Shown here one piece after another: positions 56,993-64,000 of a stretch of DNA of 64,000 bases. The stretch is from PALSA-612 sp963755155 (GTDB taxonomy: Bacteria; Actinomycetota; Thermoleophilia; Gaiellales; Gaiellaceae), in assembly GCA_963755155.1 (NCBI GenBank), contig CAVWIV010000005.1:1-64000 (forward strand), written 5' to 3'. How positions within the stretch are numbered: position 1 is the first letter of the stretch; each line of letters starts with the position of its first letter. Position numbers and translations under genes: made by a program. Under the pieces are notes generated by a model. The model was not told the origin of the DNA and searched no databases. It saw nothing but the letters and a program-made list of their open reading frames with translations.

Positions 56993-57998
56993 CGGTCTCG
57001 CGCGGGGCGAAGTGGCCCTGGAGCGCCGCCAGCTCCTCGTCGGTGCCGACGGCGATGATCACGTCGCCCGGATCAAACGAGCTGTCGGGGCTTGGCGTCG
57101 TGTCGAACGTCCCGTCCCTTCGCCGCACGCAGACGATAAGAGCGCCCGTCTGGCGCCGCAGCCGGAGCTCCCTGATCGTCCGGCCCGCGCACTCAGAGGT
57201 CGGCGTCACCTCGAACTCCTCGAGCCTCGAGCCTTCGCCCTCCTCGGTCGTCACGCTGTCGAGGAACGCGGCGACCTGCGGGCGAAGGACGAGCTTCGCC
57301 ATCGTGCTGCCGGCCGTCGCGAACGGCTGCGTCACACGATCCGCACCCGCTCGCAGGAGCTTGCGGTGTGCTTCGGGGTCCGACGCCCGAGCGACGACGA
57401 GGAGGTTGGGGCGAATCGCACGGGCCGAGATCGTGATGAAGAGGTTGTCCGCGTCGGAGTCCGCCGACGCGACGACACCGCGTGCGCGCTCGATGCCGGC
57501 CGCTTCCAGAGCCTCGTCACTCGTGGCCGATCCCTCGACCCACAACTCGCCGCGCTCCTGCGCGATCGCGATCGCTCTCGGGTCGACGTCGAGCACGACA
57601 CATGGCACCCCCGCGGTACGAAACTCATTCGCGACAGCCTGACCGACACGCCCGTAGCCGCAGATGATGAAGTGGTCGCTCAGCTCGTCGATCACGCGTT
57701 GCCTCCTCCGATCGCTCCACGCTCCCGTGAGCACGCCCCGGGCGACGATCTCGACAAGGGCGCCGGCGATGTACGCGTAGATTGCCATGCCCGCGAAGAT
57801 GAGCAGGATCGTGACGACCTCGCCCTCCGCTGAGTCGGGGCGGTTGTCCAGGCCCGTCAGCGAGATCGTCACCGTGGAGCGGTAGAGCGCATCGAGCGGG
57901 CTGTCGTCGAGCGTCGCCCAGAACGCGATGGCGCCTCCGAGGTATGCGACGAGGAACGCAAAGAGCGCCAGGCGGAAGTGCCGGAGCGTGAACGCCTG
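56982..57998 (-). CDS. Two-TM ion channel-like protein with TrkA-N/TrkA-C (RCK) domains, copy 1
   Basis: GTG at 57998 gives a short N-terminus and two membrane helices (LALFAFLVAYLGGAIAFWA; VTILLIFAGMAIYAYIAG) around a pore-like loop, ALYRSTVTISLTGLD. Then come an NAD-binding RCK domain (HFIICGYGRVGQAVANEF, VVASADSDADNLF) and a TrkA-C domain. The architecture is that of MthK/Kch-type channels, but the selectivity filter TVGYGD is replaced by LTGLDN, so K+ selectivity is doubtful. It lies 10 bases after its paralog. Intact. Confidence 0.8.
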   Translation of the reverse strand, partial: QAFTLRHFRLALFAFLVAYLGGAIAFWATLDDSPLDALYRSTVTISLTGLDNRPDSAEGEVVTILLIFAGMAIYAYIAGALVEIVARGVLTGAWSDRRRQRVIDELSDHFIICGYGRVGQAVANEFRTAGVPCVVLDVDPRAIAIAQERGELWVEGSATSDEALEAAGIERARGVVASADSDADNLFITISARAIRPNLLVVARASDPEAHRKLLRAGADRVTQPFATAGSTMAKLVLRPQVAAFLDSVTTEEGEGSRLEEFEVTPTSECAGRTIRELRLRRQTGALIVCVRRRDGTFDTTPSPDSSFDPGDVIIAVGTDEELAALQGHFAPRETVAG

Positions 57999-58008
57999 CT
58001 CCACCCGC

Positions 58009-59019
58009 CTAACCCCGCTCGGCGAAAAGCTCTTCGAGCTGCTGCAGCTCCGCAACGGTGCCGACCGCGATCACGACGTCGCCGACCTCGAGTGCGGTGT
58101 CCGGGCTGGGTGTCGCGTCGAACCTGCCGTCCGGCTTCTGCACCGCGATCACAAGCGCACCGGTCTCGTGGCGGATTCGGAGATCGCGGATCGACTTCCC
58201 CACCTGTCCCGACCCGGACGTCACCTCGATCTCCTCGATCGACAGGTCGGGGCCACCGGCCGACGTGACGATGTCGAGGAAGGCCGCCACCTGCGGCTTC
58301 GCCACGAGCTTTGCCATCTCCAGGCCTGCAGTGGCATAGGGCTGGACGACCCGGTCGGCACCCGCGAGGCGGAGCTTCTCGGCGGCGTCTTCGTTCGCCG
58401 CCCGGGCGACGATGAGCATGTCCGGCCGTGCTGCCCTCGCCGAAAGCGTCACGTAGAGGTTGTCGACGTCCGAGTCGCTCGATGCGACGAGCCCGCGTGC
58501 GGTGGCCAGACCGGCCTGCGTGAGCGAGGCCGGATCCGTGCCGCTGCTCTCGATCACGAGGTCACCGAGATCGCGAGCCGCCTTGACCGCTTCGTCGCCG
58601 AAGTCCACGACGACGTAGTCGAGCCCGCTGGCGCGGAACTCTCGCCCGATGCGCCGGCCGACGCGGCCGTAGCCGCAGATGATGTAGTGGTCCTCCAGCT
58701 TGTTCACCCTCCTCGCCGTCCGTCGTCGCACGAGCGCGTTTCCCATCGAGCCGCTGACCGCCAGCTCGATGAGCAGCGCGAAGACGTAGAGGAAGACTGC
58801 CACACCCCCGACGACGAGCGCGAGCGTGAACACCTTCGCCGCCGTGTCTTCCGGGGCGTCCACGAGGCCCGCCGTGTAGATCGTGTTCACGGTGCGGAAG
58901 AGCGCCTCGAACGGGCTCTCGTCGAGCAGCAGGGAGTAGCCGATCGTGCCGACGACCAGCAGGAACACGAAGGCGCCGGCGGCGATGCCGACCTCGCGTG
59001 GCGTGATCGTGCGCGTCAT
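58009..59019 (-). CDS. Two-TM ion channel-like protein with TrkA-N/TrkA-C (RCK) domains, copy 2
   Basis: The 336-residue paralog of the preceding gene has helices VGIAAGAFVFLLVVGTIGYS and VFTLALVVGGVAVFLYVFA, a pore-like loop ALFRTVNTIYTAGLVDAP, the NAD-binding HYIICGYGRVGRRIGREF and VASSDSDVDNLYVTL, and a TrkA-C domain. The filter position reads TAGLVD instead of TVGYGD. The two genes are nearly contiguous and could form a heteromer. It overlaps or nearly abuts the M48 protease gene. Intact. Confidence 0.8.
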   Translation of the reverse strand: MTRTITPREVGIAAGAFVFLLVVGTIGYSLLLDESPFEALFRTVNTIYTAGLVDAPEDTAAKVFTLALVVGGVAVFLYVFALLIELAVSGSMGNALVRRRTARRVNKLEDHYIICGYGRVGRRIGREFRASGLDYVVVDFGDEAVKAARDLGDLVIESSGTDPASLTQAGLATARGLVASSDSDVDNLYVTLSARAARPDMLIVARAANEDAAEKLRLAGADRVVQPYATAGLEMAKLVAKPQVAAFLDIVTSAGGPDLSIEEIEVTSGSGQVGKSIRDLRIRHETGALVIAVQKPDGRFDATPSPDTALEVGDVVIAVGTVAELQQLEELFAERG

Positions 59020-59023
59020 GGCC

Positions 59024-60272
59024 TCACCGATCGTCCAGCAGCGGTGTCGCGCCGGGGTTGCGCGCTCGCCAGGCCTCCGCCATCTCGATCCGGTCGAGCA
59101 GTGGTGGATGCGTGTCGAGCACGACGTACACCCACCCCGGCGGCGTCGGATCGCCGAGGCTCGTCGTCGAGAAGCTCTTGAAGAGGCTCGGCCACCGCGT
59201 CGGGGTCACGCGTCGTCTCGAGCGCCTCCCAGTCCGCCTCGGCCTCCATGTGGCGCGAGATGACGTTCTGGAGCGGCTGCGCGAGCAGCGTCAGCACGGC
59301 GAGGGCGAGGAGCGACAGCGGTACTGCCTCCGGGCGGCGCATCCCGCCCCGGCGCCGCGTGATGCGGGCGATCGCCCAGGCGCCGGGGACGGCGAACAGC
59401 GCGTACCAGGCGATCGCCTTCGGCAAGTGCTCCTGCGAGTGGTGGCCGAACTCGTGCGCGGTGACCGCGAGCACCTCCTCGTCTGCGAAGCGCCCGTCGA
59501 GCAGCGTGTTCCAGAGGAACACCTTGCGCGTGGGCCCTATCCCGGTCGCGTAGGCGTTGGCGGCAGACGTATAGCGGTCGACGTCCTCCACGCGCACCTC
59601 GATGTCCTCGGCGCCCTGGATCTGCGCGAGGCGACGGACGTCGGCGGCCAGCCGCGCGTCCTCGATCTTCTCCGTCTCGGTCGCCAGGAACGGCGAGATG
59701 AAGACGAAAAGCGTCGCCAGGGCGACGAAGGCGAGGCTGCCCGGGATCCACCACCAGTCTCCGACCAGCCGCGCGAATCCCATGACGATGAGCACCGAGA
59801 GCGAGAGGAACAGGAACTGCGCGCCGAGCGCCAGCCAGCCGCCGAACACAAGCTCGACGTAGGCGACCTTCGAGACGTCGTGGCGGCGGTCCCACCAGTT
59901 GCCGGCGACGAGAAACGGGACGTTCACGAGCCAGACAAGCCCGAAGCCGAGCATCGCAAGCAACATCCCGGTGCCGATCGGCCCCGCCGCGGACTCCCGC
60001 ATGAAGCGCACTCCCTTAGCCGCATAGATGCCGAGCACGGCGAGCAGGACGGCCGTCGACGCGAGCCAGTTCACCCGATGGAACAGCTCGTACCGGTCGG
60101 CGTCGTCGAGCTCCTCCCGCGTGAAGTAGTCGCTCGCGGCCAGATCGGCGATCCGCAGGTCGCCCGGCACGCTCGTCTCCCAGAGCAGCCAGGCGGCGAC
60201 CAGCCACACGCCCAGCGCGATCAGTAGCGTTCCGGCTCCCAGCAGGAGGCCACGTTTGCGAGTCGCAGTCAT
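59024..60272 (-). CDS. M48 family membrane metalloprotease, Ste24/CAAX type (one frameshift)
   Basis: The protein has an N-terminal membrane helix, several more helices in the first half, and the zinc motif AVTAHEFGHHSQEHLPK with a third ligand in ISRHMEAEADWEAL. After a frame change near 59180 the end reads LFKSFSTTSLGDPTPP, then HPPLLDRIEMAEAWRARNPG, which is the standard M48A C-terminus. Ste24-type proteases cleave membrane-associated substrates; in bacteria they take part in membrane protein quality control. The 5' end overlaps the divergent phosphoesterase gene by 17 bases. Confidence 0.87.
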
Positions 60273-60987
60273 CTCGGACGTCCACGGTAACGCCCTTGCA
60301 TTGAGGGCGGTGCTCGCTGCGGTCGAGCAGGAATCGCCCGATGCGCTGTGGTGTCTCGGCGATACCGTCGGCTACGGAGCGCGTCCGAATGAGTGCTGCG
60401 CGCTCGTTCGTGACGCCGCCGAGGTCTGCCTTGCGGGCAACCACGACCTTCTCGCGCTCGACGCGGTGGTGCTGGAGGGAGACTTCAACGCCGACGCCGG
60501 GGCCGCGGGCAGGTGGACGAAGGACGTGCTCGACGAGCCGTCACGCGCGTTCATCGGCGGCCTCGAGCCGCAGGCGCGCCTCGAGCGCGCCGAGCTCTTC
60601 CACGCGAGCGCGCGCGATCCCGTGTGGGAGTACGTGCTGGGCGGCGAGTCAGCGCTCGCGACGCTCGAGCTGACGAAGGCGCCGCTCGTGCTCGTCGGCC
60701 ACAGCCACGTTCCCTTCGCCGTCGCACTCGAGGGCGAAGAGCTCTCGGGCGCCCACGCGCCGGCCGGCACCGAGATCGACCTCGCACCCGGCCGCCGGCT
60801 GTGCAATCCGGGCTCGGTCGGGCAACCGCGGGACGGCGACTGGCGCGCAGCCTGGCTGCTCCTCGATCTCGCGCTGGGTCATGCGTCGTTCAGGCGTGTC
60901 GAGTACGACGTGCAGGCGACGCAGGCTGAGATTCGCGAGGCAGGCCTCCCGGCCTCGCTCGCCGAGCGGCTCGCGTACGGGGTCTAG
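60256..60987 (+). CDS. Calcineurin-like metallophosphoesterase
   Basis: The 243-residue protein has all metal-binding motifs: VAVISDVHGNALAL, WCLGDTVGYGARP, CLAGNHDLLAL, LVLVGHSHVPFAV and RLCNPGSVGQPRDGDWRA. It resembles YfcE/DUF2437-like phosphodiesterases, whose physiological substrate is usually unknown. The start is TTG at 60256, inside the first codons of the divergent M48 gene, so the promoter must lie within that gene unless one of the two starts is wrong. Its last four bases overlap the ECF sigma gene (convergent). Confidence 0.88.
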   Translation: MRVAVISDVHGNALALRAVLAAVEQESPDALWCLGDTVGYGARPNECCALVRDAAEVCLAGNHDLLALDAVVLEGDFNADAGAAGRWTKDVLDEPSRAFIGGLEPQARLERAELFHASARDPVWEYVLGGESALATLELTKAPLVLVGHSHVPFAVALEGEELSGAHAPAGTEIDLAPGRRLCNPGSVGQPRDGDWRAAWLLLDLALGHASFRRVEYDVQATQAEIREAGLPASLAERLAYGV

Positions 60988-61595
60988 ATAGCGCCGGCGC
61001 CGTTAGAGGCGGCCGGAACGGCGACGTCTGCCTGGCCCGCGGCGCCGTACGTGATGCCTTCGCGGGCCATCGCGAGCTGCACCTCGTCCCGCGCCTTGTG
61101 GATCCGCCACTTGACGGTGGCGAGCGTGACCTCGAGCGAATCGGCGATCTCGGAGTACGGGAGGCCCACGACGTCGCGGAGCAGCAGCGCCATCTTGAGA
61201 TCGGGGTTGAGCTCGTCGACGGCGCGCCAGAGCGTGTCGATCGCCTCGAGCCGCTCCACGGGCGCGTCGAGCACCTCCAGCGGCGCGATCTCGTCGATGG
61301 CCACGAGGTGGCGGGGTCTCCGCTCGTTCGCGCGAAGCTCGTCGAGAACGCGGTTCTTCGTCACCTGGAAGAGCCACGTCGTGAACTTGCAGCGCAGGGA
61401 GAACTTCGGGAGACCCTGGAAGACGCGGAGGAAGACCTCCTGCGTGAGATCCTCGGCGAGCGACCGGTCCTGGACGAGTCGCAGCACGTAGTTGTAGACC
61501 GGCGTCTCGTACGTCCGGACGATGATCGAGAAGGCTCGCTCGTCACCCCGCTGAGCTTTGCGGAGAATCGCCAGATCAGGCTGAGGAAGCGACAA
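60984..61595 (-). CDS. ECF-type RNA polymerase sigma factor
   Basis: The 203-residue protein has sigma region 2 (LVQDRSLAEDLTQEVFLRVF, KFTTWLFQVTKNRVLDELR) and region 4 (LLRDVVGLPYSEIADSLEV, TVKWRIHKARDEV), joined by a linker, as in RpoE/SigW-like ECF factors. The C-terminal 25 residues are Ala/Gly-rich and may be flexible. No anti-sigma gene lies next to it; the neighbours are gpmI upstream and a convergent phosphoesterase. Its target promoters are unknown. Intact. Confidence 0.9.
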   Translation of the reverse strand: MSLPQPDLAILRKAQRGDERAFSIIVRTYETPVYNYVLRLVQDRSLAEDLTQEVFLRVFQGLPKFSLRCKFTTWLFQVTKNRVLDELRANERRPRHLVAIDEIAPLEVLDAPVERLEAIDTLWRAVDELNPDLKMALLLRDVVGLPYSEIADSLEVTLATVKWRIHKARDEVQLAMAREGITYGAAGQADVAVPAASNGAGAI

Positions 61596-61649
61596 GGCCG
61601 CGTGAGTATAGCCCCGTGCCTCTGCGCACGAGGCCGCGAAAGGCTGGAA

Positions 61650-63099
61650 TTACGGCGTTCTTACCAGGGATCTTCCGGTCATAACGTCGGGCGAACGGAC
61701 GCCTAACAATTCGAGGCACGTCGGCGCGAGATCGGCGAGCTCGCCGTCATCGCGCAGCGTGAGCTCGGGGTCGGTGACGACGAGCGGCACGGGGTTCGAC
61801 GTGTGGGCCGTGTGCGGGCTGACTCCGTCCGCCTCGAGCATCTGCTCGGCGTTTCCGTGGTCGGCCGTGACGAGGCAGACGCCGCCCGCCCGCTCCACCG
61901 CGTCCACGACGTCGCCCAGGCAGCGGTCGACGGCCTCGACCGCTCGGACAACGGCCGGGATCACGCCCGAGTGACCGACCATGTCCGGGTTCGCGAAGTT
62001 CACGATCGCGAAGCCGAGGCCGCCCTCCTCGATGCCCTCGACGAACCGGCGCGCAACTTCCGGCGCTGACATCTCCGGCTTTTCGTCGTACGTCGCCACG
62101 TCCCGCGGGGACGGGATGAGCTCGCGGGCCTCCCCGGCCCACGGGTCCTCCCGGCCGCCGTTCAGGAAGTACGTCACGTGGGCGTACTTCTCCGTCTCGG
62201 CGACGTGCAGCTGGCGGATGCCGGCGTCCGCGAGCGTCTCCGCGAGCGTCTCCTCGACCAACTGCTCCGCGAACGCGACCGGGCAGCCGAGATCGTCGTC
62301 GTAGCGCGTCATCGTCGTCAGTTCGAAACCGGCGTCGACGAGCTTCCGCGACAGCTGCCGCGCACGATCCGGGCGGAAGTTGAAGAAGATCGCGCTGTCC
62401 TTTGCCCCGAGGCGCGGCCGGCCCACGAGCGCGACGGGCTCGATGAACTCGTCCGTCACACCCCTGTCGTAACTGGCCCTCACGATTGTTAAGGGGTCTG
62501 ACCCCATGGCGGTTTCGGACCCGACGATCGCGTCGAACGCCCGCTGCGTGCGCTCCCAGTGCTGGTCGCGGTCCATCGCGTAGTACCGGCCGCAGACGGT
62601 GGCGATGCGCTCGGCGGGCAGCTCCGCGAGATCCTGGACGGCCGCGTGCGGAGAGACATCCCGCCCGTCCGTGAACGCGTGGATCCACGTCTTCTCGGGC
62701 GCGAAGCGGAGCAGCGCGCGCAGATGGTCGATGTGCGAGTGCACGCCGCCGTAGGAGACGAGGCCCAGTAGGTGGACGTGCTCGCCGCGCTCGAAGGCCG
62801 CGCGGAGGGCCTCATTCTCGAAGAACGACCCGTCCTCGATCGCCTTCGTGATCCGCGTGAGGTCCTGGTAGAGACGCCGGCCGGCGCCGATCGTCAGGTG
62901 TCCCACCTCGGAGTTCCCCATCTGCCCTTCCGGCAGCCCGGCCGCCTCACCCGAGGCTACGAGGGTCGTGTGCGGGTACGTCGCCCAGAGCCCGTCGAAC
63001 ACGGGCGTCGACGCCAGCTCGATCGCATTCCCCAGGGCCCGGCGGCGCGCACCCCCAGCCGTCGAGGATGACGAGCGCTACGAGGCTGCGGCTTCGCAA
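61650..63099 (-). CDS. gpmI: 2,3-bisphosphoglycerate-independent phosphoglycerate mutase (one frameshift)
   Basis: GpmI interconverts 3- and 2-phosphoglycerate with two Mn2+ ions. The first frame gives LVALVILDGWG (TTG at 63099, overlapping tpiA by 22 bases). After correcting an extra G in a GGGG run at 63030-63033 it reads GNAIELASTPVFDGLWATYP, then MGNSEVGHLTIGAGR (phosphoserine Ser), HAFTDGRDVSPHAA, NFRPDRARQ, VNFANPDMVGHSG and VTADHGNAEQML. All catalytic blocks are present. Confidence 0.95.
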
Positions 63100-63788
63100 A
63101 TTCCTGCGAACGACTCGACCTCGAGCGATGCGCCGCCCACCAGCGCGCCGTCGACATCCGGCTGCGCGAGCAGCTCCGCGGCGTTCTCGGGCTTCACCGA
63201 GCCGCCGTAGAGCACGGGCACGTCCAGCAGCGACTTCAGGAAAGCGTGCGCGTCCTGGGCCATCTCGGGCGTCGCCGTCTTGCCGGTGCCGATGGCCCAC
63301 ACGGGCTCGTACGCGACGACGAGGTTCTCGTGCGCCTCGAGCACAGATGCCTGCCGGCGCAGCACCGCCTCGGTCTCCCCGCGCTCGCGCTCGTCGTCGA
63401 GCTCGCCGACGCAGGCAATGACGAACAGCCCCGCCTCGAGCGCAGCAGTTGCTCGGCGCGCCACGCTGTCGTCCGTCTCGCCGAAGTACTGCCTGCGCTC
63501 GGAGTGGCCGACGATGGCGCCGTAGACGCCCATCTCGAGCAGCATGGCGGGCGAGACCTCCCCCGTGAACGCCCCCGACTCCTCCCAGTGGACGTTCTGG
63601 GCGGCGACCGCGATCTCGGTGCCCGCCAGCGCCAGTACCGCGGCGCCGAGCGAGACGAACGGCGGGCAGACGGCGACGTCGACGCCGTCCAGCGAGGCAA
63701 GCCGGTCGCGGAGCTCGATGCAGAACTCGTGCGTCTCGGCGGGCCCTTTGAAGAGCTTCCAGTTTCCGGCGACGAGCGGCGTCTCCAT
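63078..63788 (-). CDS. tpiA: Triose-phosphate isomerase
   Basis: TpiA interconverts dihydroxyacetone phosphate and glyceraldehyde 3-phosphate. The 236-residue protein has the active-site Lys in VAGNWKLFKG, His in AIVGHSERRQYFGE, Glu in VAYEPVWAIGTGKTAT and the phosphate loop in LYGGSVKPEN. It is slightly shorter than the common 250 residues but complete. It precedes gpmI in a glycolytic pair and is divergent from glpX, 34 bases away. Confidence 0.96.
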   Translation of the reverse strand: METPLVAGNWKLFKGPAETHEFCIELRDRLASLDGVDVAVCPPFVSLGAAVLALAGTEIAVAAQNVHWEESGAFTGEVSPAMLLEMGVYGAIVGHSERRQYFGETDDSVARRATAALEAGLFVIACVGELDDERERGETEAVLRRQASVLEAHENLVVAYEPVWAIGTGKTATPEMAQDAHAFLKSLLDVPVLYGGSVKPENAAELLAQPDVDGALVGGASLEVESFAGICEAAAS

Positions 63789-63822
63789 CGCCCGGAATCT
63801 ACAGCCGGTTTACGATCCGGGC

Positions 63823-64000
63823 ATGGGAGGAGCTCTTGACCGGACACTTGCGCTCGAAGTCGTGCGCATCACCGAGGCCGCAGCGATGGCGGCCGCGCGG
63901 TGGCGAGGCCGCGGGGACAAGGTCGCCGCCGATCAAGCAGCCGTCGACGCGATGCGTCGCGTGATGGACACGATCCCCATTCGCGGCACCGTGGTCATCG
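63823..64000 (+). CDS. glpX: Class II fructose-1,6-bisphosphatase, N-terminal part (cut by window end)
   Basis: ATG at 63823 starts LDRTLALEVVRITEAAAMAA, RWRGRGDKVAADQAAVDAM and MDTIPIRGTVVI, the standard GlpX N-terminus. GlpX hydrolyses fructose 1,6-bisphosphate in gluconeogenesis and is the usual FBPase of actinobacteria. Only 59 codons are in the window. Divergence from tpiA-gpmI fits a central-carbon locus. Confidence 0.9.
   Translation, partial: MGGALDRTLALEVVRITEAAAMAAARWRGRGDKVAADQAAVDAMRRVMDTIPIRGTVVI

Overview
This is a GC-rich window (roughly two thirds G+C by eye) from a chromosome, with genes packed head to tail and many 1-4 base ATGA/GTGA/TGATG overlaps. Actinobacterial markers are an mIHF-type integration host factor directly upstream of gmk, an omega subunit with the actinobacterial ARQIN stretch, a UvrD2-like helicase with a C-terminal HRDC domain, Gram-positive-type LexA boxes (CGAAC-N4-GTTCG) and a PyrR hairpin placed to control translation. 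The overall gene content suggests a deep-branching actinobacterium such as a member of class Thermoleophilia; that placement is inference. Many conserved genes carry single-base frameshifts, several at runs of four G or C. They hit genes that must work (rpoZ, gmk, carB, truB, argS, gpmI), so they are most likely sequence or assembly indels. Such genes are annotated as one CDS with the shift described.

Layout. 1-2764: secreted and membrane proteins, including an NlpC/P60-like protein and a membrane protein/cytochrome c pair. 2820-13647 (minus): a long translation and RNA-metabolism array, read rimP-nusA-infB, then DUF503-rbfA-nrnA-truB-ribF-rpsO-pnp, with a membrane-protein gene and a two-way terminator between infB and DUF503. 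13742-18768 (minus): pyrD, mihF, gmk, rpoZ, coaBC, TPR, dtd, corA. 18769-26749: a glycan-type block with a membrane-anchored GT2, a flippase-like protein, a GT-C-like membrane protein, a glycoside hydrolase, an FkbM methyltransferase and a convergent GT4. 26815-30986 (minus): two secreted proteases, a metzincin-like zinc protease and a subtilase, which end in nearly the same seven-repeat propeller domain. 31156-38671 (minus): the pyrimidine operon pyrR-pyrB-pyrC-carA-carB-pyrK. pyrD lies 12.4 kb away on the same strand, so the glycan/protease block appears to sit inside the pyr operon.

38751-43984 (minus): a secreted protein, two methyltransferases, a DUF2007-like protein, RNase Z and UvrD2. 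44050-46080: an S9 peptidase and a small LysM membrane protein under an SOS-type promoter with two LexA boxes. 46115-51403 (minus): a dgcA-dgcN-type D-glutamate pair followed by two paralogous secreted glycosidases, with a fossil of a second dgcN between them. 51438-55389: a flippase-like protein, an SGNH-hydrolase fragment beside tRNA-Arg(CCG), a second corA, a HIT protein, a monooxygenase-fold protein and tRNA-Gly(CCC). 55471-64000: argS, a tandem pair of channel-like RCK proteins, an M48 protease, a phosphoesterase, an ECF sigma factor, gpmI, tpiA and the start of glpX.

The strongest leads are the SOS-promoter LysM protein, the PyrR-type hairpin touching the pyrR ribosome-binding site, the twin proteases sharing one propeller module, the dgcN fossil in a duplicated block, and a NusA with a C-terminal Cys/His motif and no ylxR gene next to it. 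No CRISPR array, prophage, insertion sequence or rRNA gene was seen. No stretch longer than about 300 bases lacks an assigned gene.
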